64,000 nucleotides of DNA from positions 1 to 64,000 of the forward strand of contig NZ_JACJPV010000019.1 in NCBI RefSeq assembly GCF_014696225.1. The letters run 5' to 3'. The DNA is from Anabaena sp. FACHB-1237 (GTDB taxonomy: Bacteria > Cyanobacteriota > Cyanobacteriia > Cyanobacteriales > Nostocaceae). Below the pieces are notes generated by a model. The model saw only the letters and a list, made by a program, of their open reading frames with translations, did not search any database and was not told the origin of the DNA. This document shows positions 18,581 to 27,430 of the stretch, piece by piece (position 1 is the stretch's first letter; every line of letters begins with the position of its first letter). The position numbers and the translations under genes were made by a program.

Positions 18581-18841
18581 TTTACATATTTTATCATTAA
18601 TTTCAGAGTTTTTACACTTTTCCATATCTCATAAGTGAAAAATTTGTTTATTATCTATTATTGAATAATTCACCTGATGTATTGTGGCACCAGGGGGTGC
18701 GGAATGTGGGTTATATTTAATTAATCTGGGTTAGGTTGACGGACGAAACCCAGGATTTGTCTACAAGGTTATAAGTATTTTAGTTTTGGCGATCGCTCTA
18801 CCTAACCCACTATGGACATTTTTATATAGGAATAATAACAT

Positions 18842-19750
18842 CTATTTCCCTTGAATTTTTTTTAACAGGGAGGCAATACTTAGAGATTTACCATTAGTTT
18901 TATTATTATCTTCAATTTGCAATATTCTGGCCTGTCTTATAGCTAATTTGTCTTGAGGATTTAATTTTAAGGCTTGCCGGATATAAACTTTGGCCATGGC
19001 TACAAACTGCTGTTCAAGATATACTACTCCTAATAAAGCATAATAATCACTATTTCCAGGTTCTAGTTTGATGGCATCTCTCAATTCTAAAGTGGCTAAA
19101 TTCCATTGTTTTTGTTTAGTATATTGTACTGCTCTCTCATAGTGTTTATGAGCATAATTGATGCTATCTGATGATGTATTTGTTTGACTAATATTGCCTG
19201 AATGCTGATTTATTATTGTTTTTTCTCTCTCGGGAGTAATTGGTTTTTGTTGATCACTATATTGATTGTCTTCTGTGTGAAATGATAAATATACCATGTT
19301 TATAGCATGCAATTGTTCTGTAACTTGATAAGATTGATACAATGAATGATATTGTGCATTAGAATAGGATTTAATAGCATCTTCATAAAATAATTGTGCT
19401 TCTGTGCCAGTCATGGTTGCCATTGATTGAATTATAGACATTTGTATCCCAACTGGTTGATTTGTATCTACGGCTATGGATTGAGCGCGTAGTTTAGCTA
19501 TAGTATTTAATCTTTTATTTGAATGCTTGATCTGTTCATGAGCAGGATTAATCAATTGTGTAAAAACTAATCTCGCTAATTCCTGATCTTCTGGATTGGT
19601 ATGGACATAATGATCAGGGTGTAACTGTTTTGCTAAAATATGATATCTTTTGTTGATCTGACGATCATGAGCATTAACTGATACTCCTAGAACAGCATAA
19701 GGATCAGCCAGTAGATTTAACCATTGTTTTGTAAGGATATTATCTGACAT
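18842..19750 (-). CDS. J-domain protein with TPR region
   Basis: This 302-residue protein starts with a DnaJ-like J-domain (LADPYAVLGVSVNAHDRQIN and AKQLHPDHYV; the HPD motif is near residue 43). A linker follows, then TPR repeats at about 205-275 (AHKHYERAVQYTKQKQWNLA and YYALLGVVYLEQQFVAMAKV). J-domain proteins stimulate Hsp70 (DnaK) ATPase; the TPRs should bind a client or partner. Zinc-finger and substrate domains of DnaJ proper are absent, so this is a class C co-chaperone. Such TPR-J proteins are common in cyanobacteria. No operon partner is evident. Confidence 0.8.
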   Translation of the reverse strand: MSDNILTKQWLNLLADPYAVLGVSVNAHDRQINKRYHILAKQLHPDHYVHTNPEDQELARLVFTQLINPAHEQIKHSNKRLNTIAKLRAQSIAVDTNQPVGIQMSIIQSMATMTGTEAQLFYEDAIKSYSNAQYHSLYQSYQVTEQLHAINMVYLSFHTEDNQYSDQQKPITPEREKTIINQHSGNISQTNTSSDSINYAHKHYERAVQYTKQKQWNLATLELRDAIKLEPGNSDYYALLGVVYLEQQFVAMAKVYIRQALKLNPQDKLAIRQARILQIEDNNKTNGKSLSIASLLKKIQGK

Positions 19751-20121
19751 TGTTGTATAAATAGCGAATAACTAGTAACTATTTTAGTCCTTTTTTACTG
19801 TTTCAGTGCAATTACCTAAAAATAATTTCAGGGTTAATTGACTGAAAATAAGAATTATGTATTTGATTATGGTTTTAATTGGTGTAAATTCGCTTATAAT
19901 ATTACTTATGGGTAATATATTTTTTGGGTTATTCCTGAAATTTGGTGTTGATTGAATTTTATCATGAGATATCTGGTGGTAATTCAATGTCTACCTGCCT
20001 GTGGGCAGACAAGTGATTTGAAACCCCTTCTATGGAAAATTCATGAATTGTCCCTACATTCATGTTCACTCTTATGTCTATTGCTTGATCTTTTAAGATA
20101 TGCTTGAGAAATTAAAAAAAT
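19751..20121. other. Intergenic region between divergent genes
   Basis: About 370 bases between the J-domain gene and the TM2 gene. A 67-codon minus-strand reading frame exists (19784-19987) but has low-complexity composition and no ribosome site, so I do not call it a gene. A short inverted repeat (CTGCCTGTGGGCAG) lies near 19995. Confidence 0.45.
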
Positions 20122-20502
20122 ATGTTAACTAAACGTAAAAGTCGAACTATAGCTATTATTCTAGCTTTTTCTGGTACAGTAACAATTTCTGGGTTACATA
20201 AATTTTATTTGGGACAACCTCTATGGGGAGTTTTGTATGTTTTGTTATCTTGGACACCTATACCAAAGGTAGCAAGTGCTATTGAGGCAGTTTGGTATTT
20301 AACTTTGGATGAAGATAGGTTTGATGCTAATTTTAATTTGGGTGATGTGGAGCAATCAATGGGTAGGTTATCCCAACCTGTGACTAATCAGGTAGAATTA
20401 CTGAGTAATGCTTTAAGGGAGTTGGATCGTCTCCGTGAAGATGGATTGATTTCTGAGTATGAGTTTGAACAAAAACGTCGTCAACTTGTGGATAAAATGT
20501 AG
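20122..20502 (+). CDS. TM2 domain membrane protein with SHOCT-like tail
   Basis: This 126-residue protein has a TM2 domain (RTIAIILAFSGTVTISGLHK then FYLGQPLWGVLYVLLSW) made of two membrane helices joined by the G-x-H-x-F-Y-L-G motif. Its C-terminal helix, LRELDRLREDGLISEYEFEQ then KRRQL, matches the SHOCT (short C-terminal) domain that often mediates oligomerisation. The function is unknown. It is followed 22 bases later by the helix-hairpin-helix gene in the same direction, probably one operon. Confidence 0.8.
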   Translation: MLTKRKSRTIAIILAFSGTVTISGLHKFYLGQPLWGVLYVLLSWTPIPKVASAIEAVWYLTLDEDRFDANFNLGDVEQSMGRLSQPVTNQVELLSNALRELDRLREDGLISEYEFEQKRRQLVDKM

Positions 20503-20524
20503 ATCAGGTGGCGAGAATATATTT

Positions 20525-21052
20525 ATGAACTGGCTACTTAGAAGTTTAAGATTACAAAAATTACGAGCAAAATTGTTAAGTGATCCTTATTATCGCTTGC
20601 AGTCTGCTGAAGATGTACAGATGGCGATAGAATTGGGAATACAGATTGATGTGAATCAAGCGACGGTGGATGATTGGCTGCGTTTGCCAGGGTTATCTAT
20701 TCATCAGGGGCGATCGCTGGTAGAACTTTCTCGTAGTGGTGTAGTGTTTTATTGTGTTGAGGATCTAGCTGCTGCTTTAGGTATGCCTTTACAAAGGTTA
20801 TTTCCTCTTAAACCTTTGCTGAATTTCAGTTATTATGATGAGCAATCTTTAGATTCAGTAAAGAGAATAAATATAAACACTGCTTCTGTAGTGAGTTTGA
20901 TGAAAGTTCCATTAATAGATTCATCTTTAGCTGAATTGGTGGTAGAAAATCGTGAGTTATTTGGTAATTATCGAAATTTATTGGACTTACAAAAACGGTT
21001 GCAACTTTCTGGAGATGAGATCGCCCAATTAATGTATTATTTACAATTTTAA
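20525..21052 (+). CDS. Helix-hairpin-helix (ComEA-like) protein
   Basis: This 175-residue protein has two HhH-type segments: QIDVNQATVDDWLRLPGLSI (residues about 38-57) and RININTASVVSLMKVPLIDS (about 117-136). The pattern N-x-A-(S/T)-x-x-x-L-x-x-(L/V)-P-x-I is that of ComEA and related DNA-binding HhH modules. No signal peptide is present, so a cytosolic DNA- or protein-binding role fits better than competence uptake. The ATG at 20525 lies shortly after the TM2 stop with GGCGAGAA upstream. It may form an operon with the TM2 gene. Confidence 0.75.
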   Translation: MNWLLRSLRLQKLRAKLLSDPYYRLQSAEDVQMAIELGIQIDVNQATVDDWLRLPGLSIHQGRSLVELSRSGVVFYCVEDLAAALGMPLQRLFPLKPLLNFSYYDEQSLDSVKRININTASVVSLMKVPLIDSSLAELVVENRELFGNYRNLLDLQKRLQLSGDEIAQLMYYLQF

Positions 21053-21140
21053 TGGTGATTGGTGATATTAATTATGTAAATTATTGAATCCTGTAAATCT
21101 TGATTTGTGACAATTATACCCAGTCCCCTAAATTAGTCCC

Positions 21141-21713
21141 CTAAATTATCCCCAAACGATCCAGTGGCCAAAAGCGAAAAGTAGCTCGGCCAATAACGTT
21201 TTTACTTGGTACAAAACCCCAATAACGCGAGTCGTTACTATCATTACGATTATCCCCCATGACAAAGAATGAATCTGGGGGAATTTTAATGGTAGGAAAT
21301 GGGCGATTTGGCGGTTCAGCAATGTATTCTTCTGTTAAAGGTTGATCGTTAATATAAACTTTTCCTTGGGATATTTTAATTGTTTCTCCTGGTTTACCAA
21401 TTATTCGTTTGATGAAAGCTTGGTTTGCTGGATAACCTCGTCTTTGTAGTTCTGGTGGTGATTTAAAAACGACTATATCACCAGTTTTGGGATGATGAAA
21501 ATTATAGGAAATTTTTTCTATGACTAAGCGATCGCCTGTGTGTAAGGTTGGATACATTGATTCTGAAGGAATTAGTCGAGGTTCGGCAATAAATGTTCTA
21601 ATTAATAATGCTAAAGATAGGGCAATGGTAATTAAAACAATATTTTCTTGCCAACCGCACCATTTTTTGGTTTCTGGAGATGTTTCTTTTTGATCACTTT
21701 TGTTAATAGTCAT
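21141..21713 (-). CDS. lepB: Signal peptidase I
   Basis: This protein of about 190 residues has one N-terminal membrane helix (IVLITIALSLALLIRTF). It also has the catalytic serine motif IPSESMYPTL (Ser52), the catalytic lysine AFIKRIIG (Lys102) and the C-terminal box VMGDNRNDSNDSRYWGFV. It removes signal peptides of exported proteins on the periplasmic or lumenal face. The length is typical for cyanobacterial LepB. The ATG at 21713 is used; a GTG at 21740 would add nine residues and neither start has a clear ribosome site. Confidence 0.9.
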   Translation of the reverse strand: MTINKSDQKETSPETKKWCGWQENIVLITIALSLALLIRTFIAEPRLIPSESMYPTLHTGDRLVIEKISYNFHHPKTGDIVVFKSPPELQRRGYPANQAFIKRIIGKPGETIKISQGKVYINDQPLTEEYIAEPPNRPFPTIKIPPDSFFVMGDNRNDSNDSRYWGFVPSKNVIGRATFRFWPLDRLGII

Positions 21714-21778
21714 AGAAGTTGTTACTGGTGATAATGACACTGAATGATTGTGAGAATTGTTAACAGTTAACTGTCAGT

Positions 21779-22048
21779 TTATATATTTTCTGTTAATGTT
21801 TGCGGGGGAGAAAATGGTGGTGATTTGGCAGTAATTACTTCCGGAGGACGGATAAATTTTTCTTGCCATTGGAATCCGCGACGAACAATTTTAGTAATTG
21901 TTTGATCTGCCAGATCCTTTGTTTCTTCCCGATCTAAAACACAACAGACATTAAAATCTGGTTCTCTACCTATTTCTAATTCTATGGTAAAAACTTCACG
22001 TTTTCCTAAAATGTTCAGAAATTTTCTATAGGGAAGATGGCTACCCTG
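21779..22048 (-). pseudogene. C-terminal remnant of an unidentified gene
   Basis: An open frame of 89 codons ends at TAA 21779-21781 and opens just after a stop at 22049-22051. It has no ATG, GTG or TTG at a plausible start. It reads HLPYRKFLNILGKREVFTIE, then FNVCCVLDREETKDLADQTI and IVRRGFQWQEKFIRPPEV, a composition typical of a genuine folded protein. I do not recognise the family. It looks like the tail of a truncated gene, left between lepB and the LysM operon. Confidence 0.5.
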
Positions 22049-22266
22049 CTATTTTATTTAATTAATTGAGATTTTGATAAAGATTTCTAGTGTTGCTGAT
22101 TATAGAGTATGATTTTGTTGCAAGCACGAGAGGCACGCAGTTGCACAGAGTAAGCATTTGATTTGAAATCATTGATTTTTTAATTTCATACTTCAGTTCC
22201 CCAAGGCCTTAATTTATTTTCCTGTTCTAATTGTTCGGCTTATTGCAATGCAGATTCATCTGTTTT

Positions 22267-22407
22267 TTATTCATAAACGTGAATTTCTGCTTTAGCGATC
22301 GCCATTTTTACAGAATGATTATATAATTTTAATGCTGCATTATAATTAGCGATCGCCTGCTTAAAAAAAACCATTTTATAACTGTACATTTCCTTAATAA
22401 TACTCAT
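22267..22407 (-). CDS. Small ORF coupled to LysM gene, possibly a decayed TPR-type gene
   Basis: The 46-codon frame starts with ATG at 22407, overlapping the LysM gene stop by four bases (ATGA), the usual sign of translational coupling. It reads MSIIKEMYSYKMVFFKQAIA and then NYNAALKLYNHSV, resembling a TPR helix pair. It stops at TAA 22267. The same frame goes on with ESALQ, another stop, then AEQLEQENKLRPWGTE, suggesting that a longer gene has decayed by two nonsense codons. Whether a 46-residue product is made is unknown. Confidence 0.35.
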   Translation of the reverse strand: MSIIKEMYSYKMVFFKQAIANYNAALKLYNHSVKMAIAKAEIHVYE

Positions 22408-22949
22408 GGTTTTTTACCTTTGCAAGTAGGAGGAATTTTTAACACCTGATCTATCTTTAATTGATTTTCGCGCTTTTGTAATTCTGGGTTCACTGCAACT
22501 ATTAAAAGCCAGTCGGTAGGTTTGCTACACAATTTTCCCGCAATACCGCTTAAAGTATCACCTGATTTCACACTATAGGTTATGGATGGTGGTGTAGTGG
22601 GAACCACAGGTTTAATCGGAACAGATAGAATAGGAGAAGTAGTAACAGTAGGATTAGTAGGATTAGTAGAATTTCTAGTTTTACTGGAATTATTAGTATG
22701 ATCAGTATTAAAACTATATAAATTTTGTAAAGCGAAAAAACTTGCTCCTACACCAATAGTAATCCCAATTATTAACATGAGAATTGCTATTCCTGTACTC
22801 CACAATTTATCTTTTATATCTGGTTCTAACCCTTGTAGGGAACGAATTAAAAATACATCTGTTTGACAATTAGGACAAATATCAGTTTCAATTCCTTGAT
22901 AACCACAAACAGGACAATTAATTTTAGTATTCATCTTGTTGGTATTCAT
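22404..22949 (-). CDS. Zinc-ribbon, single-pass membrane, LysM protein
   Basis: This 181-residue protein has an N-terminal four-cysteine zinc ribbon (CPVCGYQG ... CPNCQ), one membrane helix (about 51-75, STGIAILMLIIGITIGVGAS), a Thr/Pro/Asn-rich linker and a C-terminal LysM domain (TYSVKSGDTLSGIAGKLC ... KIPP). The topology puts the zinc ribbon in the cytosol and LysM in the periplasm on peptidoglycan. It overlaps the upstream gene's ancestral stop and the downstream small ORF by ATGA in each case. It fits a physical bridge between cell wall and cytosolic Ter components; that role is inference. Confidence 0.75.
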   Translation of the reverse strand: MNTNKMNTKINCPVCGYQGIETDICPNCQTDVFLIRSLQGLEPDIKDKLWSTGIAILMLIIGITIGVGASFFALQNLYSFNTDHTNNSSKTRNSTNPTNPTVTTSPILSVPIKPVVPTTPPSITYSVKSGDTLSGIAGKLCSKPTDWLLIVAVNPELQKRENQLKIDQVLKIPPTCKGKKP

Positions 22950-23020
22950 CTTATCAATCCTGTAATAATATTATTAGTTGGTAATTCTTGACTTAACCAA
23001 TGTTGCACATCTGGCAATAA

Positions 23021-23497
23021 TTATCGCCATAATTGCACCGCTTCATATTTATCATGAATTTTGCCAGCATTCAACATTTGTGAAAGTTTTTCTGACATAG
23101 CATTTGCCTGAGTAGGTGCAATTAGTTTAGCCTGTTTGATCGCTAAAATACAACCTTGAATTAACTGGACGACTGAATGAGGTAAGTTCCGTAATTCTCG
23201 TTTACATTCTTCTTGATGATATTCCATACTGTAAAGATTATGACTCTTGATAGCTAGTTTTAACTCTTGACTGAGATTTTGTAATCTTTCTTGTTGTAAC
23301 TCATGAATGATGAAATCACATAATTTCAGTATGCGATCGCACTCATTAATTAAAGACTCTGTTTCTAACTTGATGGGCGACATATAGACCTGGAATTTCT
23401 GCAAACTTTCCTCAGTACGTTCTAAAATATCCAGATGTTCTTCTGCAGTGACAGGATTTTTAATGAAATTAGCTGATTGTACCACTGGTACAGCCAA
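23021..23497 (-). CDS. Unknown helical protein, prematurely stopped
   Basis: The 158-residue open frame is mostly alpha-helical (ESLQKFQVYMSPIKLETESL; LQQERLQNLSQELKLAIKSH). It stops at TAA 23021-23023, but the same frame reads on as LLPDVQHWLSQELPTNNIIT then GLIR. It ends at TGA 22946-22948, overlapping the next ATG (22949) as ATGA. That perfect coupling shows the ancestral gene was 26 codons longer and that TAA is a recent nonsense mutation, plausibly from CAA. The start is TTG at 23497 with AAGGA six bases upstream. I do not recognise the family. It sits in the Ter-arm operon. Confidence 0.6.
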   Translation of the reverse strand: MAVPVVQSANFIKNPVTAEEHLDILERTEESLQKFQVYMSPIKLETESLINECDRILKLCDFIIHELQQERLQNLSQELKLAIKSHNLYSMEYHQEECKRELRNLPHSVVQLIQGCILAIKQAKLIAPTQANAMSEKLSQMLNAGKIHDKYEAVQLWR

Positions 23498-23640
23498 TTT
23501 TAAATCCTTGACATAACGTTGTTGTTTAGCTCACGCAGAGTCGCAGAGTTACAGAGAGTTTGATTTTTAGTTTGATACTTTATGTTAGGTTGGATGTTAT
23601 GTTTAAATGTAAGTAAAAATACGGTTTATTTTCGGAATTT

Positions 23641-23704
23641 GTAGGTGATTCAGATATCAAGAATCTGTTTATTTACATCATTTATGCAGTCTCAAGTACC
23701 CTAC
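23641..23704. repeat. Family D inverted repeat, diverged copy
   Basis: It reads GTAGGTGATTCAGATATCAA at the left and AGTCTCAAGTACCCTAC at the right, matching the family D core with several substitutions. It separates the metalloprotease gene from the next gene of the operon. Confidence 0.6.
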
Positions 23705-24447
23705 ATCAGTGTATTTTCTACTTCCTGTAATATATTTCCTTTCACATACTTACAAATGGCTTTATTCATTAAAATCATTTGTCCCACATGAAAGGATGGG
23801 GGTATTAAACTATGAATACGATGATCTAAACCATCGTGCATCACGTCTGTGGCTAATTCTGAATGATCTAAGCCTAATGTATGTCCTATTTCGTGGGTAA
23901 TAGTATTAGCAATTAAATTAGATAATTGACTTAAATTAAGATTGGCTATCTCTGCTGTGCGTAAAATTTGATCTATCCGCACACCAGCTATATTTGTCAC
24001 TTCTCCTGGATTGAAACTAGCAATTCCTAAGTAATCTACTGGTTGTTGATCTATAAATATATAAACGTGAGTATATCTGTTACCCCATTCTTTTGGATCT
24101 GGTTGATCTGATGTTAAAAATACTTGGATACTTCTAAAAGCACTAAATACCTTAGCCAGTGCGTCCGTGATGACTTCGATAATAGTGGTATTATTTGTAT
24201 GATTATTTAGCATTCCTGAAAGATCAATCCAAACGCAATGGCGAATTTGCTCATCTTGAATATTATGTAATAATGTTCCACAAGAAGGACATATTCGCCA
24301 ATTAGTTTGAATGAGGGAACGACAACCTCGACAGCGTGGACGAGGAGGTCGTTGCAGGTTAATGCGTTCCCAAATGGGAACTTGTGATTTTTGCTGCTGG
24401 TTTTTTTTAGGTGGCCTAGTTAAATTTAGGCGATCATAAAGTGACAT
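23701..24447 (-). CDS. Zinc-ribbon plus HExxH (matrixin-like) metalloprotease
   Basis: This protein of about 248 residues has short RLNLTRPP and RINLQRPP repeats, a four-cysteine zinc ribbon (CRGCRSLI ... CPSCGTLL), then a metalloprotease domain. The domain has THEIGHTLGLDHSE (HExxHxxGxxH, metzincin zinc site) followed by DVMHDGLDH, where the Met supplies the turn. No signal peptide is seen, so it should act in the cytosol. The ATG at 24447 lies 19 bases after the terD stop, preferred over TTG 24462. Being in an operon with TerD genes suggests a stress- or conflict-activated protease; the substrate is unknown. Confidence 0.78.
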   Translation of the reverse strand: MSLYDRLNLTRPPKKNQQQKSQVPIWERINLQRPPRPRCRGCRSLIQTNWRICPSCGTLLHNIQDEQIRHCVWIDLSGMLNNHTNNTTIIEVITDALAKVFSAFRSIQVFLTSDQPDPKEWGNRYTHVYIFIDQQPVDYLGIASFNPGEVTNIAGVRIDQILRTAEIANLNLSQLSNLIANTITHEIGHTLGLDHSELATDVMHDGLDHRIHSLIPPSFHVGQMILMNKAICKYVKGNILQEVENTLM

Positions 24448-24466
24448 TACATTGTTTAACAATCAT

Positions 24467-25072
24467 CTAACAATAGGTTTTAGCTAATTCTCCTAAACCA
24501 TTTACAGTTACACCATTGCCAATAGCAGCCATTTTCCACTCATTATTATGGCGATAAACTTCTGCTAATACCATTCCTGTCATTCCATTATACTCTGTTC
24601 CTGAAAGATTGTATCTAGCTAATTCTTGATTATTTGCCATGTTGACTAACCGCACAAAGGCATTTTCAATTTGACCAAAGTTTTGTTTACGGGCTAAACA
24701 GTCGTAAATATTAATCACAAAAACTAATTTGCTAATGTCCGCAGGAATTTTAGGTAAATCAATGATAATTACTTCATCATCTCCATCTCCTGCACCTGTT
24801 AAATTATCTCCTGTGTGGGTAATGGCTCCTGATATATGTTGGAGATTTCCAAAGTAAACTATATTCTCTTTGGCTGTTAATTTGCCATTGCTATCTAAAC
24901 AAATTACAGAAGCATCTAAATCATATTCATGACCACCTTTACCAAAGTTGCTAAACAATCCTCCTCCTGATTTTTTAGCAATGTCCCAACCTAAACCACA
25001 CATTAATTTAGTTAAACCAGGAGCTTCTTTAGCAAGTGATATTCTTTGTCCTTTTTGTAAATTAATCGCCAT
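24467..25072 (-). CDS. TerD-family protein, copy 1
   Basis: This 201-residue TerD domain protein has the calcium-binding hallmark [33 protein letters not shown] with PADISKLVFVINIYDC, and a GEL-like end. TerD proteins form a beta-sandwich and bind Ca2+; they are linked to tellurite resistance, phage inhibition and general envelope or DNA stress. It starts with ATG after AGGAG (TAGGAGCAAAAAAA ahead of 25072). It is 21 bases downstream of its paralogue and ahead of the metalloprotease gene. A Gly-rich insert (SGGGLFSNFGKGGHEYD) distinguishes it from copy 2. Confidence 0.9.
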   Translation of the reverse strand: MAINLQKGQRISLAKEAPGLTKLMCGLGWDIAKKSGGGLFSNFGKGGHEYDLDASVICLDSNGKLTAKENIVYFGNLQHISGAITHTGDNLTGAGDGDDEVIIIDLPKIPADISKLVFVINIYDCLARKQNFGQIENAFVRLVNMANNQELARYNLSGTEYNGMTGMVLAEVYRHNNEWKMAAIGNGVTVNGLGELAKTYC

Positions 25073-25093
25073 TTTTTTTGCTCCTATTTGCTC

Positions 25094-25669
25094 CTAGCTA
25101 AAACGATCTAATAATGCTTTTAATCCACCTTGATAGCCTGAACCAACGGCATTTAAACGCCATTCTCCATCTTTCCGGTATAGTTCAGCCATAATTAATG
25201 CAGTTTCAATGGAATAGTCTTCTACAAGGTCATAACGAATTACTTCTTGTTCATTTTGTAAGTTGACAACTCTCACAAAGGCATTCTGTACTTGGCCAAA
25301 GTTTTGTCTTCTTTCTGCTGCTTCATGAATAGTGACAGTAATAACTATTTTTTGGACATCCGCAGGAACTTTTTGCAGGTTAATTTTGATTACTTCATCA
25401 TCTCCATCTCCTACACCTGTCAGATTATCTCCAGTATGTTCTATTGATTTTGCTGGATCTGGACTAGTTAAATTGTTGTAGAAAATAAAGTGGTTGTCAG
25501 ATATTAATTTATCATTTTTTCCTAATAAGAAGGCTGATGCATCTAGGTCAAAGTCAAATCCAGTATCCATGACTTTAACATCCCATCCTAAACCTACAAA
25601 TATTTCTGTTAACCCAGGAGCAACTTTGTCTAGTGATACTCGTTGTCCTTTGCTTAATGAAATTGCCAT
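25094..25669 (-). CDS. TerD-family protein, copy 2
   Basis: This 191-residue TerD protein has [64 protein letters not shown] and an end with [15 protein letters not shown]. It is first in the leftward arm, with GGAG six bases before ATG. The two TerD genes share the acidic Ca2+ signature but differ at many positions, so this is an old duplication. It faces the GTPase operon across 0.64 kb. The role is most likely as a Ca2+-binding stress scaffold, as in the Ter systems described by Anantharaman, Iyer and Aravind. Confidence 0.92.
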   Translation of the reverse strand: MAISLSKGQRVSLDKVAPGLTEIFVGLGWDVKVMDTGFDFDLDASAFLLGKNDKLISDNHFIFYNNLTSPDPAKSIEHTGDNLTGVGDGDDEVIKINLQKVPADVQKIVITVTIHEAAERRQNFGQVQNAFVRVVNLQNEQEVIRYDLVEDYSIETALIMAELYRKDGEWRLNAVGSGYQGGLKALLDRFS

Positions 25670-26313
25670 GTTTTACTCCATTTTTTCAATTCTCTTTTTG
25701 GTTTTCTTCATGTTAATTCATCATTAATAAGTAGAATTAATGGGAAGAAATTTGATAATTAATAGGAAATTATTAACACACTAAAAAATATTATATAACC
25801 AGAAAGCCGAGTTTTGACATCATTGAACATCAATTAAGATCCAGCATAACATAAAAATACAATAAAACAAGTAGAGTCCCTTATTTTTAGTTTTGTTTTT
25901 TTGTGCCGGTTGTTTCTTTTACATATTAAGTAGCTTTAATAAAAATCAGTATCAGTATTTTGTCGGAATTTACTGCAAAATTGTATGAGTATATTTATAG
26001 AGAGGTTGATGTAGATTGTTGAATGTATGCCATTCTTTACACTAAGTGTTTTTAATAATGTGATGTAAGTTAATATATGTTAATTATTTTTAGCTGTATT
26101 GTAACAATTTTGATACTTATGGAAATAATTGCGTTTATGTGCGTATGATGTTAAGTTTAAATATACTTAATAATACTGTTTATTCCCGCAGATGGTGGAG
26201 TGGTAAGGTTAAAAATATTCGTTTAAAGTTAATTTTCCAAGTTTAGGGAAATTTGAGGTACTATGGGTAACTTTATTATTGTATGATTAAAGTCATAGTA
26301 CAGGGTAATAATT
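25670..26313. promoter_or_regulatory. Divergent intergenic region of the Ter/GTPase island
   Basis: About 644 bases, very AT-rich, between the leftward TerD arm and the rightward GTPase arm. It holds no recognisable gene. It must contain both promoters and any shared control site. I cannot name a regulator binding site with confidence. Confidence 0.55.
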
Positions 26314-27060
26314 GTGGGAGTAGTTTTTATAGGCGATCGCGCTACGGGAAAAACACATTTAGCAATGGAGTTAACTAACCCCAAACATGAGTATGTAAAA
26401 GTTATTAATCAAGATTATGAAATGCTTAAAGCAAACCTGAAATTTGATGAAGTTTCTGGCGTGATGCAAGCAACAGATGTAATCTTAGATAGATTATTAG
26501 ATATTGAAGTGCGATTACCCACTGGTAATAAGCAAGTATTAGTAGATTGGATAGATACACCTGGGGAGGTATGGCGCAAAAGTTGGCAACAAGACAACCA
26601 AAAGGAATGGAGCAAACTTTTACAGACCATCCGCGATAGTGAAGGAATATTTCTCGTACTTCCACCCCATCGCGGCTTAACTTTTCAAGCTGGTGTGGAT
26701 GTGGATGAATTTATGAGTACACAACAATGGTGTGCTAGATTTGAGCGGTGGGTGGACTTTTTTCGTACGGATTGTCCGAAAGCAAGACATATAGTTATAT
26801 GTTTAAATAAGGCTGATCTATTTTGTAATTTATCCCAGGAAAGTTCACAGTTAGCTTATCATCCTAATGGTGGAGCGATGAATTGGCAACAACGCCATTT
26901 ATACAGTATGCAACGTTACTTTAGACCGATTCAATCACAGTTAGCAGAAATTAACAAAAGTGTTTCTGGTTTATCAGTACGTTGTTTTATTACATCGGTT
27001 TATGATCGTTCTTTATTGGAACTTCCTTGGATATATTTGGGTAGTTTTCTAGCTAAGTAG
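26314..27060 (+). CDS. P-loop (TRAFAC-like) GTPase, paralogue 1
   Basis: This 248-residue protein starts almost at its P-loop: VVFIGDRATGKTHLAMEL (G1). The G3 motif is DWIDTPGEVWRKSW (DxPG) and the G4-like motif is CLNKADLF (NKxD), which favours GTP. The start is GTG at 26314; a stop lies six codons upstream, so the N-terminus is tight. It lacks the shared C-terminal WRP(Y/F)GL segment of paralogues 2 and 3. It is likely cytosolic and membrane-recruited. A hairpin repeat at 27067 follows, so paralogue 2 may have a separate promoter. Confidence 0.75.
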   Translation: MGVVFIGDRATGKTHLAMELTNPKHEYVKVINQDYEMLKANLKFDEVSGVMQATDVILDRLLDIEVRLPTGNKQVLVDWIDTPGEVWRKSWQQDNQKEWSKLLQTIRDSEGIFLVLPPHRGLTFQAGVDVDEFMSTQQWCARFERWVDFFRTDCPKARHIVICLNKADLFCNLSQESSQLAYHPNGGAMNWQQRHLYSMQRYFRPIQSQLAEINKSVSGLSVRCFITSVYDRSLLELPWIYLGSFLAK

Positions 27061-27066
27061 AGACTA

Positions 27067-27099
27067 AGATACCGGACTTCTTAAAGAAGTCCGGTATCT
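27067..27099. terminator. Hairpin after GTPase paralogue 1
   Basis: Inverted repeat with arms AGATACCGGACTTCTT and AAGAAGTCCGGTATCT. Same family as 14492. It lacks a long T tract, so terminator strength is unclear. Confidence 0.6.
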
Positions 27100-27116
27100 G
27101 AAACAGATACAATATC

Positions 27117-27156
27117 AATAGGATAGAAAAATGGCGATCGCGGTTCTGGAAAAACA
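27117..27156 (+). pseudogene. Fossil of a fourth P-loop gene start
   Basis: The 16 bases AATAGGATAGAAAAAT at 27117-27132 repeat exactly at 27415-27430, the leader of GTPase 2. They are followed by 24 bases at 27133-27156 (GGCGATCGCGGTTCTGGAAA then AACA) identical to the Walker A codons of GTPase 3 at 28308-28331. The match then breaks off into a dispersed repeat. This is a chimeric remnant of a GTPase paralogue. Part of the match is a HIP1 octamer, but the rest is not. Confidence 0.65.
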
Positions 27157-27210
27157 AGCCAGAATAAATTCCCTGTCTGAAAGCTAAAATCGGTTTTAAC
27201 CGATTATTTG
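27157..27210. repeat. Dispersed repeat (CCCTGTCT ... CGGTTTTAACCG), copy 1
   Basis: It has AGCCAGAATAAATTCCCTGT followed by AAAATCGGTTTTAACCGATT. A copy with a fuller palindrome lies at 46324-46376, and a degenerate one at 27279-27310 (AAAATCAGTTTTAACTGATT). It is found between GTPase genes 1 and 2. The remaining intergenic bases to 27430 show no gene. Confidence 0.65.
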
Positions 27211-27430
27211 TAGATGAGATGATTTGTATTATTTCCACCGTCTTTTACAAAGAAAATTTAAATTCTAGGTAATAAATAAGGTAAAATCAGTTTTAACTGA
27301 TTGTTTGTATTATTTTCAACCTAATTGACAAATGATAGTACGTTTTAACGTAATTTAGCTATGAGAGGGGGAATTAATTGCCCTGCGGATATGGATACTA
27401 ACCAATAAGATATGAATAGGATAGAAAAAT

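Noticed and set aside
19784-19987. 67-codon minus-strand ORF
   Set aside because: Low-complexity composition, no ribosome site and no recognisable motif; likely chance.
26340-26360. HIP1 octamers as functional motifs in the GTPase Walker A
   Set aside because: GCGATCGC is spread through the whole genome of such cyanobacteria. The overlap with Asp-Arg codons is likely composition, not function.
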